Below are positions 7,482 through 12,333 of a stretch of DNA of 12,333 bases, one piece after another. Within the stretch, counting starts at the first letter, position 1, and each line of letters starts with the position of its first letter. The stretch spans positions 1-12,333 of the forward strand of contig JBEVCD010000012.1 in the NCBI GenBank assembly GCA_040514265.1, in the 5' to 3' direction. This DNA comes from WYZ-LMO2 sp040514265 (lineage in GTDB: Archaea; Halobacteriota; Archaeoglobi; Archaeoglobales; Archaeoglobaceae). The notes below the pieces were generated by a model that saw nothing but the letters and a program-made list of their open reading frames with translations, was not told the origin of the DNA and did no database searches. Position numbers and translations under genes: made by a program.

Positions 7482-8053
7482 CTGCACACCTCCTCCATAT
7501 ATTTATAAGCCTCCTCAACGAGCCTCGCGTTCTTCTCCGCAAGTTCGCCCTTAAACCACTCCCTTATCGTTTCGAGTAGAGTTTCGAGCTTCACGAGCCT
7601 CGTAGCCCCCGCGAACGCTCCGACCATAGCGGTGTTCGTTATGGGTCTTCCGAGAACCTCCATCGCCATCTTGGTCGCATTTATCGTGTAAACCTTGACG
7701 TTAAGCGAGTTCGCCTTAAGCTCGGCTTTCAGATCTTCGCTACCCTTCGGATAGTTCGCTATGACCACTCCGCCGTCCTTTATACCGGCGAGAACGTTGA
7801 CAGTCTCGATCACCGTAGGGTCGAGGATCACGACGTAGTCCGGGCTGTATACCTCGTCCCTCTCCACGATAGGTCTGTCTGAAATGCGCAGAAATGACAC
7901 TACCGGCGTTCCCCGCTTCTCAGCTCCGAACATTGGAAACGAGAGCGTATAGTAGCCCTCCTTGAACGCTGCGACAGCTAGGATGTCCGCGGCGGTTACA
8001 ACTCCTTGCCCCCCTCTACCGTGGAACCTAACTTCGATTAGGATGCCAACCAC
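7478..8053 (-). CDS. porC: Pyruvate/2-oxoacid:ferredoxin oxidoreductase, gamma subunit
   Basis: The gamma subunit is the CoA-binding domain of the complex. The 191 residues open with the family signature EVRFHGRGGQGVVTAA (about residues 7-22), followed by FPMFGAEKRGTPVVSF and the ITNTAMVGAFAG block. Homologues usually begin at MIEVRFHG; here the frame has a short N-terminal extension from a GTG at 8053, since the residue matching that Met is a CTA leucine codon. The GTG lies about 27 bases from an A/T tract shared with the divergent cooC-like gene, so a leaderless GTG start is plausible. It is the promoter-proximal gene of the seven-gene run down to pyrC. Confidence 0.92.
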   Translation of the reverse strand: MVGILIEVRFHGRGGQGVVTAADILAVAAFKEGYYTLSFPMFGAEKRGTPVVSFLRISDRPIVERDEVYSPDYVVILDPTVIETVNVLAGIKDGGVVIANYPKGSEDLKAELKANSLNVKVYTINATKMAMEVLGRPITNTAMVGAFAGATRLVKLETLLETIREWFKGELAEKNARLVEEAYKYMEEVCR

Positions 8054-8072
8054 CCCCGCAAAGACCAGCCGC

Positions 8073-8088
8073 TAACTAAAAAAGTTTT
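8073..8088. promoter_or_regulatory. Shared bidirectional TATA element between porC and the cooC-like gene
   Basis: The 52-base gap between the divergent starts at 8053 and 8106 has a single A/T-rich stretch, CTAAAAAAG on the plus strand and CTTTTTTAG on the minus strand. Its centre, about 8080, is about 26-27 bases from each start codon. Both genes lack a well-spaced ribosome binding site, so two leaderless transcripts could start from one TBP site. The inference rests on spacing only. Confidence 0.5.
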
Positions 8089-8105
8089 GAGGTTTACGTC
8101 GCGAG

Positions 8106-8849
8106 ATGAAGATAGCGGTGTCGGGTAAGGGCGGCGTAGGAAAAACCACCGTGGCGGCTATGCTGGCTTACGTGTTTGCGAAGAGGGGCTACAGGGTTAC
8201 CGCCATAGACTGCGATCCGGACGCGAACCTTCCGTCTGCTCTTGGTCTGAAGGAGAAACCAAAACCTCTCGCTGAACTTAAAGAGGTGATCGAGGAGCGC
8301 GTGGTCGGACCGATGGGACTTTACAAGCTGAACCCGAAGGTCGACGACGTGTTTGAGAGGTATTCGGTCTACAACGGGGAAGGCATCCGCGTTCTCGTCC
8401 TCGGAACGATAGAGAAGGGGGGTGAGGGTTGCTTCTGCCCGGAAAACGCTTTTCTAAGAGCTATACTGAGGCACGCGATATTTAAGGAGAAAGACGTCCT
8501 AATTCTGGACATGGAAGCCGGTATAGAGCACTTGGGCAGAGGGACTGCTAGAGGCGTCGATCTCCTGCTTGCCGTGGTTGAGCCGGGAAGTCGGGCTGTG
8601 GAGACTCTGGGGAGGATAGAGAGGCTAGCGAAGGATATCGGTATAGAGAAGATAGCGGTCATCGTGAACAAGTACGTCGAGAGCGAGGCTGCGAAGAGGC
8701 TGATTTCCGAGATAAAGCACCCGATAATCGGGATAGTTCCGTTCAATGACTGCTTCGTTCGAGCCGACATCGAGAACGTCCCGCCCTACCGCTACTGCGA
8801 CACCAAGATCTTCGAGGAGATAGCCGACAGGATAGAGGAGATCGTATGA
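8106..8849 (+). CDS. cooC: CooC-type nickel-insertion ATPase for CO dehydrogenase (MinD/Mrp fold)
   Basis: This is a 247-residue deviant Walker P-loop ATPase. KGGVGKTT is at 8-15, the switch region DCDPDAN at 35-41, and the nickel-binding CxC is C109-F-C111 in the EGCFCPE context. DMEAGIEHLGRGTARG at 135-150 is the CooC hallmark. CooC dimerises with ATP, binds one nickel through the CxC of each monomer and delivers it to the CO dehydrogenase C-cluster; that is family knowledge. No CO dehydrogenase gene is in the window, so the client is unknown. The gene is probably leaderless from the shared promoter with porC. It overlaps the DUF166 gene as ATGA, which makes the two products likely partners. 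Confidence 0.9.
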   Translation: MKIAVSGKGGVGKTTVAAMLAYVFAKRGYRVTAIDCDPDANLPSALGLKEKPKPLAELKEVIEERVVGPMGLYKLNPKVDDVFERYSVYNGEGIRVLVLGTIEKGGEGCFCPENAFLRAILRHAIFKEKDVLILDMEAGIEHLGRGTARGVDLLLAVVEPGSRAVETLGRIERLAKDIGIEKIAVIVNKYVESEAAKRLISEIKHPIIGIVPFNDCFVRADIENVPPYRYCDTKIFEEIADRIEEIV

Positions 8850-9490
8850 AGATCGTAGTCGTAGCTAGGAGGGGGACGAGGAAGAGGGAAATAGAGCTCT
8901 TTTCCAGGCACTTCGATGTCTATGTCCACGAAATCCCAGCCGAGCTTCCGGAGCTCATAGAGGAGCCCGAGGAACTGGTGAAGTTGCCGGAAGGCGTTGA
9001 AGCCGATATCGTGATCTCTTTCGCAGCTCATCCAGATGTAAACCTTGCGGTGCTAAGAGAGGCTGCGAGGCGCGGTGTGAAGCTCGTCGTATTTTCCGGT
9101 GGCTCGGCTGCCGGTTCGTACGCTCAGCTGAAGAAGGAGGGCGAGAGACTGGGCGTTAAAGTTATCTGGGAGGAGATATGCTGCGCAACTCCGGCTGTCG
9201 AGGGTTTCGAGGAATTCTTTTCGAAGTTCGGATCACCAGAAGTCGAGGTTGAGCTCGAAGGGGATAAAATAAAAGATGTCAGGGTTCTCAGAAGCGCCTT
9301 CTGCGGAGCTACGTACTTCGTGGCAGAAAAGCTCAGAGGTGCCAGGATTGACGAGGCTGGCAGACTTGCAGGATTCTACACGCAGATATATCCGTGTATG
9401 GCTTCGAGGGGTATTGAGGGCGGAATCCACAAGGCTGCGAGAGCGCACAAGAGTGCCCTTGAAAGAGCTATAAAAAAAGCTCTATCCTAG
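8846..9490 (+). CDS. DUF166 family protein, function unknown
   Basis: I recognise the 214-residue product as the archaeal DUF166 family. There are four cysteines, all in blocks that look conserved: C112-C113 in WEEICCATP, C153 in SAFCGATYFVAEKL, and C184 in YTQIYPCMASRGIEGGIHKAA. The first 90 residues resemble an alternating alpha/beta domain with a glycine-serine loop FSGGSAAGS (83-91). The family's biochemistry is not known to me. The cysteine set and the overlap with a CooC-type ATPase suggest metal or cluster binding, but that is inference. The start has GAGG upstream and overlaps cooC by 4 bases. The stop overlaps the convergent small gene by 9 bases. Confidence 0.85.
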   Translation: MKIVVVARRGTRKREIELFSRHFDVYVHEIPAELPELIEEPEELVKLPEGVEADIVISFAAHPDVNLAVLREAARRGVKLVVFSGGSAAGSYAQLKKEGERLGVKVIWEEICCATPAVEGFEEFFSKFGSPEVEVELEGDKIKDVRVLRSAFCGATYFVAEKLRGARIDEAGRLAGFYTQIYPCMASRGIEGGIHKAARAHKSALERAIKKALS

Positions 9491-9679
9491 CCTCCTCTCG
9501 ATGTTTTCGACGAACTCCCGGAGCTCCCTGTTCGCCTTGAGGACGCTCAGGACATCTTTGTAGTTCTGGTCGTTTATCTCCTCGATTCCGAGAACCTCCA
9601 TCGCTCTGTCGAGGAATATCTTTGCTATCGGACCCACCTCCTTCTTCAGCTCTTCGAGCAGGTCTTTATAGGTGACCAA
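9482..9679 (-). CDS. Small helical protein downstream of the coiled-coil/double-psi-barrel gene
   Basis: The frame gives 65 residues from a TTG at 9679, or 67 from the ATG at 9685. It is highly charged, looks almost wholly helical (LLEELKKEVGPIAKIFLDRAMEVLG, then a second helix to RREL/ENIERRLG), and belongs to no family I recognise. The ribosome binding site GGAGGTGAT (9692 to 9684) overlaps the ATG, leaving only 2 bases after GGAGG, whereas the TTG has an 8-base spacer. porB in this window uses the same arrangement (GGAGGTGAT, 3 bases, TTG), so I prefer TTG. It follows the upstream gene directly, so the two products may interact. Its stop overlaps the end of the DUF166 gene on the other strand. 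Confidence 0.65.
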   Translation of the reverse strand: MVTYKDLLEELKKEVGPIAKIFLDRAMEVLGIEEINDQNYKDVLSVLKANRELREFVENIERRLG

Positions 9680-9684
9680 AGACA

Positions 9685-10221
9685 TCACCTCCTTACGATT
9701 TCGACGAAGTCGTTTACCTTTGCTCCTATCTTCTCCTTAACCCAGCTCGGAAGAACGACGAAGCCGTCACGATCGTAAATGATAGCTCTCAAATTGACGC
9801 TGCCGTTCTTACGGACTGTGACGTATTGCCCCTCATTCACCCCAAGCCTTTCCGCTATGTCCTTGGCGAGGAACATGACGTCGCTACCCTCGAAATCGTA
9901 CTTCGTGAACGCCAGGTCGACGCCTACGCGTGCCCTTATAATCCCCTCCTCGACCTCACCGCTCTCCACCTTCCGGTCCTCCACCTTCTGAGGTTTGCCT
10001 CCGCTTCCAACTCTCCCAATCTGTTTGAGGTACTTGCCTATCTCGACCACCATCTTCTCGGGCGGTAACTTCAGAAACTCCTCAAGCACATCCTCCGGGA
10101 TTATATCTCTGTAGACCTCCCTGAGCTCGTATTTCATTAGCTTGCTCTCAAGTTCTCTGACTTTCTCTTCGAGCTCTTTTATTTTTGCATCCTTCTCGGC
10201 GAGCAACTTTTCGCAATCCAT
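9685..10221 (-). CDS. Coiled-coil protein with a duplicated double-psi-barrel-like C-terminus
   Basis: The 178 residues divide into three. Residues 8-35 form a coiled coil with heptad positions I14, L17, V21, L24, L28, Y31. Residues 40-92 hold a helical segment and a charged Gly/Lys/Glu linker. Residues 93-178 look like a double-psi beta-barrel. Within it, residues 117-137 and 156-176 align without gaps (LxxxIAERLGVxxGxYVTV against LPxxVKEKIGAxxxDFVEI), the half-barrel pattern of AbrB-type and Cdc48/VAT N-domains. I infer an oligomeric DNA- or protein-binding protein; no enzyme motif is visible. The start has GAGGTGA at the right spacing and a TATA box at 10255-10265. The TGA shares bases with the next small gene. 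Confidence 0.8.
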   Translation of the reverse strand: MDCEKLLAEKDAKIKELEEKVRELESKLMKYELREVYRDIIPEDVLEEFLKLPPEKMVVEIGKYLKQIGRVGSGGKPQKVEDRKVESGEVEEGIIRARVGVDLAFTKYDFEGSDVMFLAKDIAERLGVNEGQYVTVRKNGSVNLRAIIYDRDGFVVLPSWVKEKIGAKVNDFVEIVRR

Positions 10222-10225
10222 GCTT

Positions 10226-10265
10226 TCACCTCATAGTAATTATCAGCACTCTCACATAATTAAGC
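10226..10265 (-). promoter_or_regulatory. Promoter and ribosome binding site of the coiled-coil protein gene
   Basis: The minus strand has GCTTAATTATG (10265 to 10255) as a TATA box centred near 10260. That predicts transcription starting near 10234 and a leader of about 13 bases holding GAGGTGA (10232 to 10226) before the ATG at 10221. The TAATTA core is symmetric, so use in the plus direction cannot be excluded. Confidence 0.5.
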
Positions 10266-10270
10266 TTTTT

Positions 10271-10309
10271 GGACTTCGGAAAGGACACGTCCCTTACCGC
10301 TGGGAGTCC
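10271..10309. other. Stem-loop in the 10222-10455 non-coding interval
   Basis: The gap 10222-10455 has no convincing gene. Within it, GGACT (10271-10275) pairs with AGTCC (10305-10309), CGG (10277-10279) with CCG (10297-10299), and AAGG (10281-10284) with CCTT (10292-10295) around a 7-base loop. There is one A-A mismatch and an asymmetric bulge. Twelve base pairs in 39 bases, together with the nearby repeats, suggest a structured RNA or a DNA site. No T-run follows on the plus strand, and I cannot tell which strand would be transcribed. Confidence 0.35.
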
Positions 10310-10341
10310 AATCAGAAACGTGTTCTGCAAACCGTTCATGA

Positions 10342-10407
10342 GCTGAGGTGAGTGGTTGACAGGGCTGCTGAGGTGGGCACATCCAGTTTAACACGATACA
10401 CCTCAGC
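10342..10407. repeat. Two direct and one inverted copy of GCTGAGGTG
   Basis: GCTGAGGTG occurs at 10342-10350 and 10367-10375, and its exact reverse complement CACCTCAGC at 10399-10407. The inverted copy can pair with either direct copy, giving two alternative stems with loops of 23 or 48 bases. The repeats are exact by reading; their role, as a regulatory site, RNA switch or insertion scar, is unknown. Confidence 0.7.
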
Positions 10408-10438
10408 CGATCCACTTGAAAAGGAAACGTAGATACAC

Positions 10439-10461
10439 CAGTAAAAAATAAAAAATTACTG
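10439..10461 (-). terminator. T-rich terminator of the permease-thioredoxin pair
   Basis: The thioredoxin stop codon is followed on the minus strand by T6-A-T6 (10455 to 10443). The tract lies between CAGTAA (10439-10444) and TTACTG (10456-10461), which form an inverted repeat overlapping the last codons. The T-tract alone is enough for archaeal intrinsic termination. Confidence 0.6.
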
Positions 10462-10692
10462 CTTTTTAATTATCTCCAGAATCTCGCTCTCCTTGGGTAT
10501 CCTCCCCTGAATGACAACTTTCCCATCAACAACCACTGCCGGCGTAGCGATTACGCCAAGCTCAATCGCTCTGTTCATGTCCGTAATGTATTCGATTTCA
10601 ACATCCAGCCCCTCTTTCTCCACGACTTTCTTCACCAAATCATACGTGGCTTTACATCTCGGACAGCCGGGTCCAACAACCTTCACGTTCAT
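10456..10692 (-). CDS. Small thioredoxin/glutaredoxin-fold protein (redox-active disulfide type)
   Basis: This is a 78-residue mini-thioredoxin of the TM0996/MJ0307-like type. It has an active site C10-P-R-C13 directly after the first strand (VKVVGPGCPRC), a helix, the second strand IEYITDM and the cis-proline loop IATPAVVVDGKVV. It should cycle a dithiol/disulfide in the cytoplasm. The ATG overlaps the permease stop as ATGA and is preceded by GGAGGTGAT with a 3-base spacer, so the two are made together. This pairing with a COG0701 permease is common. I infer that it reduces the permease's cysteine pair or its metalloid substrate. A terminator follows at once. Confidence 0.92.
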   Translation of the reverse strand: MNVKVVGPGCPRCKATYDLVKKVVEKEGLDVEIEYITDMNRAIELGVIATPAVVVDGKVVIQGRIPKESEILEIIKKQ

Positions 10693-11747
10693 AAAATCAC
10701 CTCCCCGTAAACGACTCCAGCCAAGGTGGAGAGCACGACTATTGTGAGGATATAAACTGTTGCCCTCCTGACTCCAAAAAGCTTTCCTATTGCCAGCATG
10801 TTCGGCAAACTCAGTCCTGGACCTGCAAGCAGCAGAGCCAGAGCTGGACCTTTCCCCATTCCGAGCTTCATAAGCGTGTCAACGAAGGGAGCTTCAGTCA
10901 TGGTTGCGAAGTAGCTGAGAGCACCAATTATTGCGGCAAGAAAGCTCTGGCTAATCCCTTCACCACCCAGATAAACCTCCACCACATTCGTGGATTTCAG
11001 AATCTCTCCCACAACACCGACAACAAAAACACCGATCAGCAGCAGCGGGATAATTTGCTTGACGAAGAACCACGTTTCCAGCATCCAGTACTTCAGCTCC
11101 TCCCTGCTGAAGCTCTTCAGTGCATAAAACGTCGTTAGAGCCATCAGAGCGGCGAAGACCTTAACCTTGAAGATGTAGGGCTTTCCAACTCCCAAGTAGT
11201 TCGGAAGAAGTAGCGTTGCAACCAGCAAGGCGAAGAGGGCGAGGGCTCTTCTCTCTACAAGTCTTCCCGGATTTGAGGGTAAATTGGACAGCTGATTGGA
11301 TTGCAGAGCCACCTTTCTGTCAAAGGTGTAGAACAAAATCACGCCCACGATGAAAGCTGTCGCTACAGCTGTGAGTATTCTGGCAATCGCCAGCTCAAGT
11401 CCAAGAACAGCTCCAGTGTAGGTTACTGCAAGAATGTTGGTAGCCGGAGCCACCCAGAGAATAATCATAGCTGTTGCTGTCGCGCCGGTCTTCCTGTATA
11501 TCCCGGAAGCTATTGGAATTACCGTGCATGAGCATACGGCAAGGAAAAAGGATGAAACTATGGAGAGCGGGAAGGACTTCAGCTTTGAAGTTGCAGCTCC
11601 GAGGTAGTTTATCAGCACCGCTTTGTTTATCATCGACATCAGAGCTCCGGCTATGAGGAAGGCTGGAACAAGGCAGGTTAGAACGTGCAGAGCGATGTAC
11701 TCCTCAAGCGCTGCGATTCCTGCGTAAATTAGTGCGTAGTAGTCCAT
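10689..11747 (-). CDS. COG0701/ArsP-type permease with CxC motif
   Basis: This is a 352-residue polytopic membrane protein of the former DUF318 family (ArsP_1). The two-halved layout is clear: several membrane helices, then C72-S-C74 in FFLAVCSCTVIPIASG, then WVAPATNILAV. A polar cytoplasmic loop follows at about 145-170, and the second half has FATMTEAPFVDTLMKLGMGKGPALALLLAGPGLS and a last helix near the C-terminus. A further cysteine, C25, lies in the first helix region. Members include the methylarsenite exporter ArsP. The neighbouring acr3 supports an arsenic-related role, but the substrate is not settled by sequence. The gene appears leaderless, with a TATA box about 25 bases upstream flanked by repeats. 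It overlaps the thioredoxin gene by 4 bases. Confidence 0.9.
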   Translation of the reverse strand: MDYYALIYAGIAALEEYIALHVLTCLVPAFLIAGALMSMINKAVLINYLGAATSKLKSFPLSIVSSFFLAVCSCTVIPIASGIYRKTGATATAMIILWVAPATNILAVTYTGAVLGLELAIARILTAVATAFIVGVILFYTFDRKVALQSNQLSNLPSNPGRLVERRALALFALLVATLLLPNYLGVGKPYIFKVKVFAALMALTTFYALKSFSREELKYWMLETWFFVKQIIPLLLIGVFVVGVVGEILKSTNVVEVYLGGEGISQSFLAAIIGALSYFATMTEAPFVDTLMKLGMGKGPALALLLAGPGLSLPNMLAIGKLFGVRRATVYILTIVVLSTLAGVVYGEVIL

Positions 11748-11757
11748 GTTGAGTTAC

Positions 11758-11797
11758 AAATTAAACGATATTTAAGTTTTTGGTTTAAAAATTAAAC
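11758..11797 (-). promoter_or_regulatory. Permease promoter with flanking operator-like repeats
   Basis: On the minus strand CTTAAATATC (11776 to 11767) is a TATA box centred about 25 bases before the permease ATG at 11747. The exact 9-mer AAATTAAAC occurs on the plus strand at 11758-11766 and 11789-11797, 31 bases apart, on either side of the TATA box. The second copy is half of a perfect inverted repeat, GTTTAA-AAA-TTAAAC (11783-11797). This looks like a binding site for a repressor or activator, possibly ArsR-like, but no regulator gene is in the window. The inverted repeat lies in the last codons of the YnfA-type gene. Confidence 0.45.
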
Positions 11798-12119
11798 TAA
11801 AGTCGGGAGAGATTCCGTCTGTCTTCCATCCCCAGAGGAGAGACATCACGACGAAAACTCCTCCATATGCTGCATACACCCTACCGAAGTAGGCTGGCTG
11901 ATAGGTAGGAACGACACCGTAAAGAATGAGAAGTACAGCACCGATTACAGCGTAAATAAAAGCTTTTTCCTCCCTCAGCCAAACTCCGTAACCGCCTCCT
12001 ATCTCAAAAAGACCTGCCAGAACAAAGAGCACTGCAGATTTGAGAATCTTCTGGCATCCATACTTCTGGCTTACCGAAATCATATATTTGATTTGTGCAG
12101 AGTGAAAATTAAACTCCAT
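11772..12119 (-). CDS. ynfA: YnfA/UPF0060-family membrane protein lacking the fourth helix
   Basis: The core is unmistakably YnfA: ILKSAVLFVLAGLFEIGGGYGVWL (25-48), a second helix at 53-70 ending in VPTYQPAYFGRVYAAYGG (70-87), a third helix to LLWGW (94-98) and DGISPD (101-106). Normal members have about 108 residues and four membrane helices. Here the chain ends 9 residues after that motif (FSLIFKPKT), so helix four is missing. An extra 24-residue N-terminal segment precedes helix one. The ATG at 12119 follows GAGGG by about 9 bases and overlaps the acr3 end by 11 bases, supporting the extension; Met13 is the alternative start. The family's role is unsettled (SMR-like). Its place in an arsenic-type cluster suggests resistance. 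Confidence 0.85.
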   Translation of the reverse strand: MEFNFHSAQIKYMISVSQKYGCQKILKSAVLFVLAGLFEIGGGYGVWLREEKAFIYAVIGAVLLILYGVVPTYQPAYFGRVYAAYGGVFVVMSLLWGWKTDGISPDFSLIFKPKT

Positions 12120-12333
12120 AATATTTTTCCCTCAATTTCAGAGCGACATTGACGAGGGTTATGAGCACTGGCACCTCTATCAGAGGTCCTATTACTGTTG
12201 CGAAAGCCTGATTGCTGTGTATTCCCCAGATGGCAACTGCAACAGCTATTGCAAGCTCGAAGTCGTTGCTTGCTGCGGTGAAGGAGACTGCTGTCGCCTT
12301 CGGATAATCAACGCCCAGCTTGTAGGCGATGAA
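12109..12333 (-). CDS. acr3: Arsenite efflux transporter Acr3, C-terminal part (cut by window edge)
   Basis: Reading inward from the window edge gives 74 codons and a TAA. The residues KATAVSFTAASNDFELAIAV and then GIHSNQAFATVIGPLIEVPV match the last two helices of the Acr3/ArsB-type (BASS superfamily) arsenite permease, including the conserved SNDFELA and IGPLIEVPVL blocks. Acr3 exports As(OH)3 using the proton gradient. The rest of the gene and any upstream arsR lie outside the window. It overlaps the YnfA-type gene by 11 bases, so the two are translated from one message. Its presence is the main reason for reading the right end as a metalloid-resistance cluster. Confidence 0.9.
   Translation of the reverse strand, partial: FIAYKLGVDYPKATAVSFTAASNDFELAIAVAVAIWGIHSNQAFATVIGPLIEVPVLITLVNVALKLREKYYGV

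Noticed and set aside
5143..8053. 2-oxoglutarate (Kor) or indolepyruvate (Ior) oxidoreductase
   Set aside because: The NDHQDSM and DNEAYQNTG blocks and the separate gamma and delta subunits with the order C-D-A-B fit the pyruvate/isovalerate type better.
10260..10440. C/D box or H/ACA guide RNA, or tRNA remnant
   Set aside because: No RTGATGA C box with paired D box, no ACA at the right distance from the stem-loop, and no T-loop GTTC-type arm were found. The interval is kept only as an unexplained structured region.
10336..10458. Minus-strand frame that continues past the thioredoxin stop codon, suggesting a longer or broken gene
   Set aside because: The thioredoxin is full length, the frame begins with a T-rich terminator, and the short translation resembles no protein I know.
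11748..11830. Sequencing frameshift hiding the fourth helix of the YnfA-type protein
   Set aside because: The other two minus-strand frames meet stop codons within a few codons, and the remaining space before the permease start is A/T-rich promoter sequence with no hydrophobic coding potential.
1..12333. CRISPR array, insertion-sequence transposase, tRNA or rRNA genes
   Set aside because: I saw no regularly spaced repeats, transposase motifs or recognisable RNA-gene landmarks on either strand.

Overview
The window looks archaeal, most probably a member of the Archaeoglobales. The reasons are a four-subunit (gamma-delta-alpha-beta) pyruvate-type ferredoxin oxidoreductase, a CooC-like nickel ATPase beside a DUF166 protein (a family I know mainly from archaea that use CO dehydrogenase/acetyl-CoA synthase), archaeal TATA boxes about 25-28 bases upstream of start codons, many leaderless starts, and strong GGAGGTGAT ribosome binding sites on genes inside operons. 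The genus is an inference. G+C and CpG look higher left of about 10.2 kb than right of it.

Layout, left to right. Positions 1-158 (minus) hold the N-terminal part of a two-cluster ferredoxin, cut by the window edge. Positions 215-748 (minus) hold an unrecognised 177-residue protein with its own leaderless promoter. Positions 856-2066 (minus) hold a single-domain CheY-like response regulator translationally overlapped with cbiB (cobalamin biosynthesis), ending in a hairpin plus T-run. Positions 2108-8053 (minus) form one compact run of seven genes, porC-porD-porA-porB-argG-cinA-like-pyrC, touching or overlapping by 1-14 bases. It joins an oxidoreductase that links acetyl-CoA and pyruvate to an arginine gene and a pyrimidine gene.

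At 8054-8105 one short A/T tract lies midway between the divergent starts of porC and a plus-strand gene pair. It appears to serve as the TATA element for both directions. The plus-strand pair (8106-9490) is a CooC-type ATPase with its nickel-binding CxC, overlapped by a Cys-rich DUF166 protein; this is a candidate metal-cofactor maturation module. It converges, with overlapping stop codons, on a minus-strand pair (9482-10221). That pair is a coiled-coil protein with a duplicated double-psi-barrel-like C-terminus and a small helical protein whose best start is a TTG.

After a 234-base non-coding interval with a good hairpin and a three-copy GCTGAGGTG repeat (10222-10455), the window changes character. 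Positions 10456-12333 (minus) carry a metalloid-type cluster: the C-terminus of an Acr3 arsenite exporter, a YnfA-family membrane protein lacking its fourth membrane helix, a COG0701/ArsP-type permease with a CxC motif, and a small CPRC thioredoxin. Repeats around the permease promoter resemble operator half-sites. The composition change and the function suggest an acquired resistance island.

The least explained pieces are the CooC-DUF166 pair, the coiled-coil/double-psi-barrel pair, the structured interval at 10.3-10.4 kb, the truncated YnfA, and the 177-residue orphan.
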